From: Alisma plantago-aquatica
Lineage: Eukaryota; Streptophyta; Magnoliopsida; Alismatales; Alismataceae
Assembly: GCA_963693085.1 (NCBI GenBank)
Contig: OY856409.1
Location: 243,464,558 to 243,528,557, forward strand
Direction: 5' to 3'
Length of the DNA stretch: 64,000 nucleotides
The position numbers and the translations under genes are program-made. Below, in pieces: positions 25,621 through 37,541 of the stretch (position 1 is the stretch's first letter; every line of letters begins with the position of its first letter). Under the pieces are notes generated by a model, which ran no database searches, was not told where the DNA came from, and saw only the letters and a program-made list of their open reading frames with translations.

Positions 25621-26173
25621 TTTTGGGTTTTAGGGGAGGCAGAGAAGGCAGCGGAAACAAAAACAATTCTCCCCAAACCGAGAACAAGGAAACGCGTCAA
25701 CGTCTATATAATAGGAAAGGATGGTTTGTGGAATCATACCTTGTCCCGAGGCTTGCTAGGCGACAATACCTCACGGCTTGCGCGGTCTTCACCTTCGGTC
25801 TTGGACGGTGTCTATGCAACTCCTGGTCGCACCGGGACTGACGACTCCTCGTCTCACTGGGACTGTCAGGGTTGATAGTTGTCCTCCTCAGCGGCAGAAA
25901 CCTCCCGCCTCTGAAGTAGTCTACACGGACCACCTAGAACTCCAAACTCCTTGTCCCACAAGGAAGTGGAAGGAGTCGCACCCTCCTGTTAACGTACTAG
26001 TCGCCAACACACTCTCCTGCCTCCTGTTGCAACTACAGTTGTCCTTCCCTTGCTGCACCTCCCTTTGCGGGAAGCACTTGCTCGGGCACTCTCTCAGTTA
26101 CCAAAACCAGAGAGAACGACAACTTTGCAGAGCAACTGGTTGCACTGAGTTGTTCTTTTAGAAGCCCCCAATA

Positions 26174-26187
26174 CCCCTATATATAGG
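26174..26187 (-). promoter_or_regulatory. TATA box of Copia 3' LTR
   Basis: On minus, CCTATATATAGGGG. The same sequence, with one more TA, is at 33043-33058 in the 5' LTR. It marks the U3/R boundary, with the phased palindromes directly upstream. Confidence 0.65.
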
Positions 26188-26277
26188 AGGGTCATGGGAC
26201 AAGGTTCTCCATCCTGGGCAATGCAAGACTAAAAGTAGGAGTAGAAGGGTTCGAGATTTTCCACAAAACAACCAACT

Positions 26278-26672
26278 CGCAACATGAACCGATCGTTTCA
26301 TTTCTGAAATGGTCGGTTGGGGATCTGAGCCGGTCGGTTGACACTCAACCAATCGGTTGGGACCCATGAATCGGTCGGTTCACTTTCTGAACCGGTCGGT
26401 TCGTTGTCCTGACCAGTTCCCGATTGACTTTCCAACTTTTTGTTTCTAATTGGTATCAAATACCAATCCTTGTTCCAATCAAATTGGGCAAGTGAAACGA
26501 AAGGAAAATTCTCACCAATCCTACTTTCCCAACTTGCCCAGTTGCAACAGTTGAACCGATCATTTCAATACTTGAAGCAATCATTCACCCTTTCCTTGAG
26601 CTGCTTGACTCAACACTTGAGCCGACCGGTTCACCAAGCTCAACCGATCAGTTCATCACATGAGCCGATCGG
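26278..26672. repeat. Phased CCGGTCGGTT / CCGATCGGTT palindromes, 3' LTR
   Basis: Two clusters (about 26278-26420 and 26555-26672) contain the near-palindromic core CCGRYCGGTT many times, at about 19-22 bp spacing in the first cluster. The cores lie 100-500 bp upstream of the minus-strand TATA box. Confidence 0.8.
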
Positions 26673-27866
26673 TTGGGAGTGCAGATTGTGCAGAATCAGT
26701 CAATTGCGAATTCAATCAGTCTAATACTCTAATCAATATGTCCAACACCTTGAACACTATGCTTTTGAGCTATCAATCAATTGAGTGTTTAATTGAACTA
26801 CTAAACTCCTTTAGTAATCAATCTAAAGATTGTTTGTGGACAAAACTCCTCTTCCAGGTTAAATGCTATGTGTGTGACCCTGCAGGTCCATTTCACGTTG
26901 GCAGTGAAAGTCCATAACACTTATGACTTCACAAGCAAAGAGCGGTGCCTAGTCACACATCAGTGCTACCCAAGTGAAAGTAGAAAGTTGGAGAACAATG
27001 ATCAATCCTACAATCCGTGAATGGTGTTATAGTGAATGTATAATTCCTTTGTCAATGATATCCTGAATGAACTCGAGGCATGGAACAGTCATCCTGTCAA
27101 CGTTCATTCACTTTCTTGATCTCAGAGTAGATTGGAAGAGATATGTATGACATCAATATCACATACTGATTCACACATGCGTGTGCATGCCTATTTCAAT
27201 CCTACTCATCAAGTGGCCTTGGATATCAAACTCCCTCAAGGGGGACAAATCCCATATCTATCACTCACCCCTCAAAAGCCCCATGTGTCAAAGCCACCCA
27301 ATCATCACCTTTATAACAACCCATGTTTCAGGACTGCGTTTGATGATTTCAAAGTGTGCCCAACGACATGTGTTGAGTGTAGTGATTTTAGGTCAAAGAA
27401 TCACACTCACCACCATCACTGTGAGTACTGACTGTGACTACCATATCATGGTTCCATGTGTCAAACTCACGGTGGGTCTGTCCGGTACACTTGTTCTCTA
27501 ACAAGTACATGTGTGTTTAGTTTGATATCTCTATATCATGACTAATGAGATTATGTCATCAACCAACACCACAATCTAGTCTTGTGTGTCATTGCTGTCT
27601 ATCTGCCTTCCACAATGACATTCGACTAGGGACATAATAAGAATGTACAAACTCTTAGCATCTGTATGATCTCATCGTTCAGGTCCTCAACTTGAAAGCA
27701 TACGTCATTGAGTACTGTCATTCTCTAGACATTCAATTTGTTCTATCACTATCTCATATGACTGGACCAGAAAGAATTGGAAGCTTGCCTTTGGTGTTCA
27801 TCAAATCAATCTTAATGTATCCCACCAATCATCCCATGATTGGATCTCAGGGTATACATACCAACA

Positions 27867-27880
27867 GACTCCCACTTGCA
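27867..27880 (-). other. Copia polypurine tract
   Basis: On minus, GCAAGTGGGAGTC directly precedes the TGTTGG start of the 3' LTR. Confidence 0.7.
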
Positions 27881-30800
27881 CTGCGAGCCAATCACCCTTG
27901 AATCATATTCATAGTGATCTTCAAACATGTCCCACATGTTACTCTGCTCTAGTGCGATCATAGTGAGTAATGGCAACACCTTGCCAAAGTCAGTATAAAT
28001 TGCATGTCTCTCATCTCTTCACTGTACGTCACACGTATGAGATGGAGTTGCCGTAATATGCGATCTAGTATTCCTTTGCTAACCTTTAGTCGCATTGCAT
28101 GATCAAGGATTACATACTTGTCATCAATGAGCGGAATATCTATAAGTTCATCTCATGATCTTCCAGATCCATATAGTAGCCACTGTTGTTCTCTAATGCA
28201 TAGATACTCGGCATTTCCTTTTAAATGGTTTTATTGGAATACTTCCAATTATCAACAAACTTTCACTTTTATATATCCTATATATATTTTGCGATTAATT
28301 TTCTGTCCTTTCAGAAGTTCACATCAATGTAACTCATTACATTGAACTCTTCCTTATCTCCATAGAACTAGTACTTCTCAAGTAGTTATCAAGTTCTCAT
28401 GGTATTCCAGTAACCCTTACTAGAAGTAGACAGACATCCACTCGTCATGTCCCACACACGAGTTATCAGGATGAGCACATCATATTGTCATGTCATACAT
28501 ACAAAATGATGAATGCATTTTATTCTTGCCATGTCTATACATGCAAGATAATGGGATGATTACATACATGATAGATCTATATCTATTCTTAGTGTTCCCA
28601 TTCTTCATAAGAATTGGACACTTGGCCTTGGGATACTAACTCCATGTAACATGGACAAGTTTTCTCCCACTGAATCTGTGTATATTGAACCCTTCAGTAC
28701 AAATTGCTAATGTATGCTCTCTCTTTTCCAGGTCAAGAGGTTTTTGAGAACTATCTCTATAGATCTCTATTCCTATCTCATAGGAAACATCTCTACCTTC
28801 CTTAAACATAATTTCCACTTTTAGATTTCCATTCTAGAACATTTCCATTTCACATCAATATGTGGAATGTGAATACGCTCCCACTAGATCACAAATCCCT
28901 TCTTTATCTTTGACATATCAGTCAAACCCTTTGACTATATCATCAAAGTAAAGATCCAATTTTGAGTTTCTTGTACTCATTCAATCACATTGATTAGTCC
29001 ATTGTAACTTATAGACTTCATTTGCATTAGTGGATTCATAAACCTTATAGGTTGTGTCACATACACATCCTTGTTTTATTCCTCATAGGAATGCAGTTTT
29101 AGTATCCATATGACAAATGTCTTAGTCATTAAGTTTCAATGAACAAGCATCATCCTTCTCAAAATGTTATCCATGTGTCTTAACACTTAAGACTCATTTG
29201 CACTTATGGATTTCATCCAATGGGTGCTACCGTCAATGTCATACCTTATGGTTCACATGGATGTCATTTAGGATGTAATGGTCATAAACCATAACTCAAA
29301 ATTTGGTTCCTCATATTCATCTAGATAGTTGACTCATCACATGAACAACTGATCACATAGATAATTGAGGTGTATATGTCAAGGATATAAGAACTCACAA
29401 CTCCTTGTGATTCTCAATGTCCTTTATTAGTGTGGGGTATCCTTTTATTAAGAAGAATTCAGTTATTTGATAACCATTCTCTAACTCCTTAGAGTATGAT
29501 TCCTTCTTGATTTAGACATCATCATGCCTTAATCATGAGTTCACTATGATACATTATCATAATCACTCATAAGGATCTCAAACATTTGGTCCAAGTATTT
29601 CATTCATTGATCTCATCAACAATTAACACTTTACCAAATTTGCACTTCATCTATGATAATCTTGAACACTTCAAGATATTCAAACTGATATTTCTCTAAA
29701 CACCTTTTGAAGTATTAGCATTACTCCAATAGGTATGTAAATACATCACATTTATTATACCTAATTGGATAATCATTCTCCCACTACTATTAGTGAAGAT
29801 TGATTAATCATGTACAAGAGATTCATGTCTCTTACTGGTTCTCTAACCAAAAGAGTCTAGATTTATCCATCACATGGAAACTAGAAATGAATTTCTTATG
29901 ATTTATGCTAATTTGATTGTTTGGGTTATCAATAACTTTAGGTATCATTTTATCTTATGCATACCATGTATCACAAGATAAACAAGGCATTGCCACAAAG
30001 ATCATATCTTTAAGATTGAAACATCAACTTTATTAATTTCCATCATTGTCATACAACATGCAATAATAAAGTGTTTCTATCTATTAGCAATATATGAAAT
30101 AGCAGTTCTCAACTCTATTTCATGCCCTTTAGGATGAAATAAACTGAAAGATACTCCTATCTATGGCAGCAACACTTGCTCCAATGATGGGTACTTCTTT
30201 CTTGGTCCTTTCACAAAGGCCATCACTTCTTTGCGGATATTGCATATCATATATGACATATCCATATCTTGGTATCATATACCTCAGATAAAGAAGCAGT
30301 TCATTTCATAATACCTTAGGTGGAGATCTCCATCCCCTCCTTCATCTTCTTTTGTTCTTCCAGATATAGAGGGAAATTCCCTCATACACCCTTTCCCCAT
30401 GTACCTTGAGGCTGAAGACGGCTTGGATTACTAGCTAGCATCAGAACACTTCTTTGCTTTTCCCTTGTCCTTGCCCTTAAGAATTACCTTTTCTTTGATC
30501 ACATCAAAGATTATGGTTTGTCTTTCTTCATCTTTGCCTCTACTATCCTCAACATGTCCGACAACTTGGTCAACACTTGTCAAAATTGTACATGTTGTAG
30601 TTTATCACAAACTGTATGATTCTCACAACATTTGCAGTGTCATACCAATAGCCAACTCTTGGCTCAGAGGGAAACCTTCTTAGTCAGGTCTTTCCACATA
30701 CCCAATCACATTGAGTGTGTGAATACCTTACTGGATCTCCTTCTGTCATGATATACTAGGACAGTGTCTTGGAGACATCATATGTCTCATGTTGTCTCTG

Positions 30801-31854
30801 CAACTCATAGTTCAGAGAACACAACATCAAGCACTCCTCATCAATGTCTTCCTCGGTATGCTTCCATAAGCATACTTTCAGCCATTGATATGGTGGGATC
30901 GAGTTCATCTGGTTTTGGTATAACTAGGACTTAGAGCTTTCTCTCTTTGATTGAGAACACTTCTCATCATCCTAACCAGTCGTGGAATTATTCCCATTTA
31001 ATTTGTTGGTCTCAAAGACTGATCGCAAATAAAGTGATTATTGTTGATTAACCATTTATTTTAACAAAAGGAAATATATGCAATTTTAGTTCAAAACTCT
31101 TTTGACTTGTTTGATTGATTTGAAAAGTTGATGATAAAAATTAGGCCTTTAATTAATTATCGCTCCCACTATTTTGATTCAAATTGATAGCCCTCACCAT
31201 CAATTTAGAAGATTGCAGCGTACAACCTTCTAGTGGGCAAGATCCATATTTCATCAAGTCATGAGTCAGCTTTGACTGATCGCCCACAATCTTGACTATT
31301 TAGGTAGGCCATCATGCCAATTGTATCATATGTAACTCTTGATGAATGAACATGTGCAAAACCTTGCCATGAACATTCCTTACCTCTCGGCTTAGACGCT
31401 CTAAGAATGACCAGTTAAGTCTAACCCAAAAGCCGACACGGTAAACATGCACCCTGCTTTGGCAGAACCTACATGTCTACCCTTCACACTTCCACAAGAT
31501 AGACGACGCACCACACTTTGGCGTAACCTACGCTTGGTCGATCGAGCTTTTCATGTGTGCCGCTAATGGAAGGCATATAAGACTTAATATTTTAATGAGG
31601 GATTTGGTTTTTATATACATATACATATCCAATCACCACAATACATAGTACGTATCATATACATACTATATCCCACATAAAACATGCAAAACGACAAAAG
31701 TGATGATTATGGCCATCCTAATGTGATTCCTCGAGCCAAGAGGAATCACAGTCATCTAGGTCTACATCACATGCAACCTGTACAAGATGAACTATGTGCT
31801 TTGCCTTCCGAGTAGATCAACTCATCCCATGAATGACTTGCTCATTCTGGCCCG

Positions 31855-32042
31855 GTCGTCTGGGTGCCACCAGCCGATCGGTTGGCCCAACTAATCGGTT
31901 CGCCTGGTCGTCGTGCATCTCGTCATGGCCACCACCCGCTCGTCTCGCTCCTCGAACCGGTCATCAACCGATCAACTCACTCCTTGAACTGATCGTCTGG
32001 AATGTCAACCGATCGGTTCACGCCTTGAACCGATCGTCTCAG
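31855..32042. repeat. CCGATCGGTT palindrome cluster in Copia leader
   Basis: Cores such as CCGATCGGTT, AATCGGTTCG, GAACCGGTC, AACCGATC and CCGATCGGTTC recur in about 190 bp, between the primer site and the gag remnant. They are the same motif family as in the LTRs. Confidence 0.75.
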
Positions 32043-32474
32043 CTGTCGTCAGGAGTCCTCCATTCTTTGACATAACAAGAAATAAAATCTATCCTAATTT
32101 TACATTGCTTAAAAGGGAAACCCCGAGTTACATTCGGGGGGAGAAAAGGTAGGAAAGAATCTCGAATTATTTCGAGTTACATCAGGAATAGGAGAGGGAA
32201 AATCGGTGCGCAGACCGAGATGCAAGAAACCACATACAACCATACACAGATAGGGTTTATTGGCCATAACCACACTATACATCCAACACAAAACGCGTTT
32301 AAGGGCGACACGTATCGAGTGCATTAATAATACATATCATATATGTAATTGGAATTTGCGGATTTAGGATTGGACATGCATAAAGGCAATATTATTTGCA
32401 TCCTATGCAATAAATAAAGGTGATAAACCAAAATTGATCATATCGATATTCCTAAAATATAGAACAGTTGACGT

Positions 32475-32487
32475 GGCTTTGATACCA
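32475..32487 (-). other. Copia primer binding site (initiator Met tRNA type)
   Basis: On minus, TGGTATCAAAGCC starts one base after the 5' LTR end. It differs at one base from the canonical TGGTATCAGAGCC and proves the minus orientation. Confidence 0.88.
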
Positions 32488-33042
32488 CTGTTGGGTTTTA
32501 GGGGAGGCAGAGAAGGTAGCGTAAACAAAAAAAAATTCTCCCCAAACCCAGAACAAGGAAACACGTTAACGTCTATATAATAGGAATGGATGGTTTGTGG
32601 AATCATACCTTGTCCCAAGGCTTGCTCGGCGACAATACCTCGTGGCTTGCGCGGTCTTCACCACCGGTCTTGGACGGTGTCTGTGCAGCTCCTGGTCGCA
32701 CCGGGGCTGACGGCTCCTCCTCTCACCGGGACTGTTGGGGTTGACAGTTGTCCTCCTGAGAGGCAGAAACCTCCCGCCTCTGAAGTAGTCTACACGGACC
32801 ACTTGGAACACCACACTCCTTTTCCCACAAGGAAGTGGAAGGAGTCGCACCCTCCTGTTGACGTACTAGTCGCCAACACACTCTCCTACCTCCAGTTGCA
32901 ACTACAGTTGTCCTTCCCTTGCTGCACCTCCCTTTGCGGGAAGCACTTGCTCAAGCTCTCTCTCAGTTACCAAAACCAGAGAGAACGACAACTTTGCAGA
33001 GCAACTGGTTACACTGAGTTGTTCTTTGAGAAGCCCCCAATA

Positions 33043-33058
33043 CCCCTATATATATAGG
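33043..33058 (-). promoter_or_regulatory. TATA box of Copia 5' LTR
   Basis: On minus, CCTATATATATAGGGG, the counterpart of 26174-26187. Transcription would run toward lower coordinates through the leader into gag. Confidence 0.68.
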
Positions 33059-33149
33059 AGGGTCATGGGATAAGGTTCTCCATCCCGGGCAATGCAGGAC
33101 TAAAAGTAGGAGTAGAAGGGTTCAAGATTTTCCACAAAACAACCAACTC

Positions 33150-33543
33150 GCAACTTGAACCGATCCTTTCATTTCTGAAACATTCGGTTGGGGATCTGAG
33201 CCGGTCGGTTGACACTCAACCGATTGGTTGGGACCCATGAGCCGGTCGGTTCACTTTCTGAACCGGTCGGTTCGTGGTCCTGACCAGTTCCCGATTGACT
33301 TTCCAACTTTTTGTTTCTAATTGGTATCAAATACCAATCCTTGTTCCAATCAAATTGGGCAAGTGAAACGAAAGGAAAATTCTCACCAATCCTACTTTCC
33401 CAACTTGCCCGGTTGTAACAGTTGAACCGATCGTTTCAACACTTGAAGCAATCATTCACCCTATCCTTGAGCCGGTTGACTCAACACTTGAGCCGACCGG
33501 TTCACCAAGCTCAGCCGATCAGTTCATCACATGAGCCGATCGG
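33150..33543. repeat. Phased CCGGTCGGTT / CCGATCGGTT palindromes, 5' LTR
   Basis: Counterpart of 26278-26672. In 33190-33275 successive cores begin about 19, 22 and 21 bases apart (CCGGTCGGTT, CCGATTGGTT, CCGGTCGGTT, CCGGTCGGTT), roughly two helical turns. Confidence 0.8.
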
Positions 33544-34742
33544 TTGGGAGTGCAGATTGTGCAGAATCAGTCAATTACGAATTCAATCAATCTGATACTC
33601 TAATCAATATGTCCAACACCTTGAACACTATGATTTTGAGCTATCAATCAATTGAGTGTTTAATTGAACTACTAAACTCCTTTAGTAATCAATCTAAACA
33701 TTGTTTCTGGACAAAACTCCTCTTACAAGTTAAATCCTATGTGTGTGACCCTACAGGTCCATTTCACATTGGCAGTGAAAGTCCATAACACTTATGACTT
33801 CACAAGCCAAGAGCGGTGCCTAGTCACACATCAGTGCTACCCAAGTGAAAGTAGAAAGTTGGAGAACAACTTTCAATCCTACAATCCATGAATGGTGTTA
33901 CAGTGAATATATAATTCCTTTATCACTGATATCCCGAATGAACTCGAGGCATGGAACAGTCATCCTGTCAACGTTCATTCACTTTCTTGATCTCAGAGTA
34001 GATTGGAAGAGATATGTATGACATCAATATCACATACTGATTCACACATGCGTGTCCACGCCTATTTCAATCCTACTCATCAAGTGGCCTTGGATATCAA
34101 ATTCCCTTAGGAGGGACAAATCCCATATCTACCACTCACCCCTCAAAAGCCCCATGTGTCAAAACCACCCAATCATCACCTTTATAACAGCCCATGTTTC
34201 AGGATGGCGTTTGATGATGTCAAAGTGTGCCCAACGATATGTGTTGAGTGTAGTGATTTCAGGTCAAAGAATCACACTCACCACCATCACTATGAGTACT
34301 GACTGTGACTACCATGTCATGGTTCCATGTGTCAAACTCATGGTGGGTCTGTTCGGTACACTTGTTCTCTAACAAGTACCTATGTGTTTGGTTTGATATC
34401 TCTATATCATGACTAATGAGATTCTGTCATCAACCAAAACCACAATCTAGTCTTGTGTGTCATTACTGTCTATCTACCTTCCACAATGACATCCGACTAG
34501 GGACATAACAAGAATGTACAAACTCTTAGCATCCGTATGATCTCATCATTCAGGTCCTCAACCTGAAAGCATACGTCATTGAGTATTGTCATTCTCTAGA
34601 CATTCAATATGTTCTATCACTATCTCATATGACTGAACCAGAAAGAATTGGAAGCTTGCCTTTGATGTTCATCAAATCAATCTTAATGTATCCCACCAAT
34701 CATCCCATGATTGGCTCTCAGGGCATACATACCAACAGAAAA

Positions 34743-36010
34743 AACATTGCGAGTAACTGTGATAATACTGCGAGTAACTGTGACAATAATGTGAGTAACT
34801 GAAAAAACCCTACGAGTAACTATAATAGAAGTTAGAGTAACTGCGAAAACACTGCGAGTAACTGTCACAACCCTATGAGTAACTAAACAAACAATGCGAG
34901 TAACTGAAAAAAGCTTGTGAGTAACTGAAACAAGCCTACGAGTAACTGAACACTACAAGTAATGGTTGAGTAACTGAACAAACACTGTGAGTAACTGTCA
35001 CAAACTACGAGTAACTGAACAAACACTGCAAGTAACTGTCACAACCCTGTGAGTAACTAAACAAACACTGCGAGTAACTGAAAAAAGCATTCGAGTAACT
35101 GAAAAAACCCTGCGAGTAACTAAAAAACCCTGCGAGTAATTGAAAAAAGCTTGCTAGTAACTGTGAAACACTATCAGTAACTATGACAACAATGTGAGTA
35201 ACTGAACGAGCACTACGAGTAACTCAAATAGCAGTTAGAGTAACTGTGAAAACAATACGAGTAACTGAAAAAGCACTACGAGTAACTGTGACAACCGTGC
35301 GAGTAACTGAACGAGCAACTTATACTTTGTAAGAGTAAATGTGACAAAACTAAGAGTATCCATTGCACACAAAGACAAACACATATTCTTCAAAAAGAAT
35401 AACAACTGATCAGAACATATTCTTTGTAACATATTCAGAGTATACATACAACTGCTGGAGCATAAGGTAACACAAAGAGAGACAAATATTCTTCAAAGAG
35501 TAACATCTGATCAGAAAAGATTCTTTGTAACATAATCAATGTATACATATATCTTCTAGAGCTCAAGGTAACACAACAATAGATTCCAAACACAAGTCAA
35601 AATACAGGAAGAGTGATGATCTCGTAAAGTAATTATAAGAACACTAAGGGTAACTGTAAGAACACTAAGAGTAACTATAAGTACACTAAGAGTAACTATA
35701 AGAACACTAAGAGTAACTGTGACAATAGAGAAAAGTAACCCTGTGATTCAAAAAAGTAACTCTCATACTTTGTAAGGTAACTCTAACAGAGGAAGGTAAA
35801 ACACGTATCACAAAAACAATGTGTATGGAACATAGAGTAACAGGGACATCTTGTAAGTAACTGTTATACTTTGTAAAGTAACTCTTGTGGAGGAAGGCAA
35901 GTCAAATACACAAAACCAGTATATATGAATCACATAGTAACAAACTGACATTTTGTAAGTAACCGTACAAACATAAAAGTAAGTGTTGTAATCCAAAAAT
36001 GTAAGTATCA
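34743..36010. repeat. AGTAACT minisatellite, right segment (21-bp unit)
   Basis: From 34743 to about 35000 the unit is strictly 21 bp (GCGAGTAACTGTGATAATACT and variants), about nine units in a row without a length change, then slightly irregular to 35330. After 35600 it becomes the looser form seen at 24550-25100. Minus-strand frames read a heptapeptide-like pattern (VTRSVFA, VTRRVFS), a by-product of the 21-bp period rather than a gene. Confidence 0.9.
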
Positions 36011-36776
36011 GAAGGGCACTACTTATCACCGTTAATCATGTACAACTTATGGAACAAAGTTGTACAAAGAACCCAAGTTTATTATGAACATAACAGAAAG
36101 TTTGCTTTGTTCATAACGACAAATGAAATGATGACCAACTTTCCAGCCCCACCATCACGGAAGTCACTTGTTCATTCTCCTACAACTCCATTTGTTTTCA
36201 AAATGTTGTCCTTTCATCATTTTTGGCATACTAATATCTATCCAATATCTGAGTGTCGACCCTATAATTAATTATGGGCACTCATTAGTCAAACTGAAGC
36301 ATAGGTGAATTTGACTTTAAGAGATCATTTATTATGCACCCATTCACATCATTCGTGTCTTTTTTGTCTTAATATTTTTATCTATATAGCTACACTACTC
36401 TAGTGATTGTTCAAGCTTCTTGCTATGGATGTGTTTTGACCATATTTGCGCAAATGTTGTTGGATTTCCTTGCATGGTTGGGTTTAGTTGGAGTGAAGAT
36501 TTATACAATTCGTCTCTATCCAAGAAGGACGGAGAACAAACCCAAAGAAGACATAAGTGAAGAAAGTAAGCAAGAATGATATAAGACAAATCTCTTTGTA
36601 TTAGTTCTTTTTTTCTACGGAATGGAAGAAGAGGACTAAGCGGCTAACAAAATCATCCTCCTCTTTTCCACTAACTCCTGGATCAACAGATTGAATCTGC
36701 TTGGGCAAACCACAAGCAGTTGGCAACTAGTTGCTAATTGCTCCATCATCTTATTTCTTATTAATCTTCTTCTCTT
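36011..36776. other. Unassigned sequence before the GC-rich frame
   Basis: No gene recognised. The last 100 bases are pyrimidine-rich (TTCTTATTAATCTTCTTCTC) and end near CTTGAG, which could be a splice acceptor for the following frame. Confidence 0.4.
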
Positions 36777-36845
36777 GTGCAACTTGAGATCAAGTTGTCG
36801 TCACCGCCATACATCCTAGTTATTGCGGAAGGGAATAAGTATGTG

Positions 36846-37541
36846 ATGGATGTGTTGGGTAACGACGCTGGGACACTGTTCCACTTCCCAGAATTGGCAA
36901 TCGCCGGACCCTACGCCGCACAAACCACACAGGCCTATCCCGCCGTTGGTTCCTGGTCAGACATACTCCATGAGATCGGCACCTACTACAACGGACCCAT
37001 CAGCTCCAACCTCAGTGGCTGGTTCCAAGATGGGCTGCCGCTGACGGCATCCCATGACGCCGATCTGGACCACGTCCACGACCTACTCATGCTCAGAGAC
37101 GACCAGTTCTTCAGCTTTTACCAGCTTGGTTTCTTACCAGACGACCACGGTCCATAAGAAACCGTTGCGCCCGCTCCGGCACCAGAATCCAGCGGTGGAG
37201 ACCCGCTGGATGAGTGGCTTGACCTGGTTGTTGAACCCCACATCGCCGACGCACATGAACTGCAAGGCCAAATGGCCGCGGTGATGTCTTTCCCAGACAA
37301 CTTCTGCATGACCCCGCTCCCATCGACGGGCACCCCACAGCCCGATCCGGACCCAGACGTCTTGCTAGTAGGATACCACTACACCTGCGACCTACCCTCC
37401 ACTACGCCCCAGTGTGCTCCCACAACACGCTCTAGAGAGAAGAAGGACGACCAACCGACACAAAAGCAAAGCAAGAAACAGCCCGCCAAGGTTTCTAGGG
37501 GCTTGACTAAAGCCGATACTGGTAGAGAGAAGCAGAGGTGA
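36846..37541 (+). pseudogene. Unrecognised GC-rich frame broken by one stop
   Basis: From the first ATG (reading MDVLGNDAGTLFHFPE) one frame stays open to TGA at 37539-37541, except for a TAA at 37155-37157. The frame is open further upstream to 36777, so an exon beginning at about 36787 is also possible. The first half is acidic and aromatic (GSWSDILHEIGTYY, SGWFQDGLPL, DDQFFSFYQLGFLPDD); the second is Pro/Asp-rich and ends in a Lys/Arg-rich tail (REKKDD, QSKKQPAKVSRG). About 230 codons in all. Acidic body plus basic tail would suit a nuclear protein, but I recognise no domain. GC content is far above the flanks, so it is a real or recently inactivated coding piece, possibly a captured exon. 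Confidence 0.5.

Larger units (their letters stand above)
25621..27866 (-). repeat. Copia 3' LTR
   Basis: On the plus strand it runs from TTTTGGGTTTTAGGGG to ATACATACCAACA. The outermost TG is mutated to TT relative to the other LTR. It is the near-copy of 32489-34737. Plus-strand open frames here (for example 25778-26161) have a counterpart in the other LTR but differ in length and lie antisense to the promoter, so I leave them uncalled. Confidence 0.87.
27867..32488 (-). pseudogene. Copia gag-pol remnant
   Basis: On minus the interior keeps the Copia order in decayed form. Near 30510-30430 there is a basic gag tail, KVILKGKDKGKAKK. At about 29115-29000 there is the RT landmark HMDTKTAFL followed by a stop and then, in another frame, VYVTQPIRF and NANEVYKLQ. 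At about 28220-28150 there is NAEYLC, matching the RNase H signature region. Stops and shifts break every domain, so no protein can be made. The leader (about 31700-32474) holds a further cluster of CCGATCGGTT cores. Confidence 0.75.
25621..34737 (-). mobile_element. Complete, decayed Copia retrotransposon, minus strand
   Basis: Two LTRs of about 2.25 kb (32489-34737 as 5' LTR, 25621-27866 as 3' LTR) enclose 4.6 kb. On minus, the LTRs run TGTTGGTATGTATRCCC...ACCCAACA. The 5' LTR is followed by primer site TGGTATCAAAGCC (32475-32487), and the 3' LTR is preceded by purine tract AAGTGGGAG. The flanks GAAAA (34738-34742) and AAAAA (25616-25620) are a one-mismatch 5-bp duplication. The interior carries a recognisable but broken Copia RT motif. 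Inserted into the 21-bp minisatellite, it is younger than the array. Confidence 0.88.
32489..34737 (-). repeat. Copia 5' LTR
   Basis: A 2249-bp LTR with intact TG...CA ends. It is the near-copy of 25621-27866 with scattered substitutions, consistent with an old insertion. Confidence 0.88.

Noticed and set aside
25778..33057. Plus-strand frames of 127 and 155 codons in both Copia LTRs (25778-26161, 32590-33057)
   Set aside because: They lie antisense in the LTR leader, differ in length between the two LTR copies and have no recognisable domain.
34683..35447. Minus-strand heptapeptide-repeat frames in the minisatellite
   Set aside because: A 21-bp period keeps any open frame open; no conserved start or domain.
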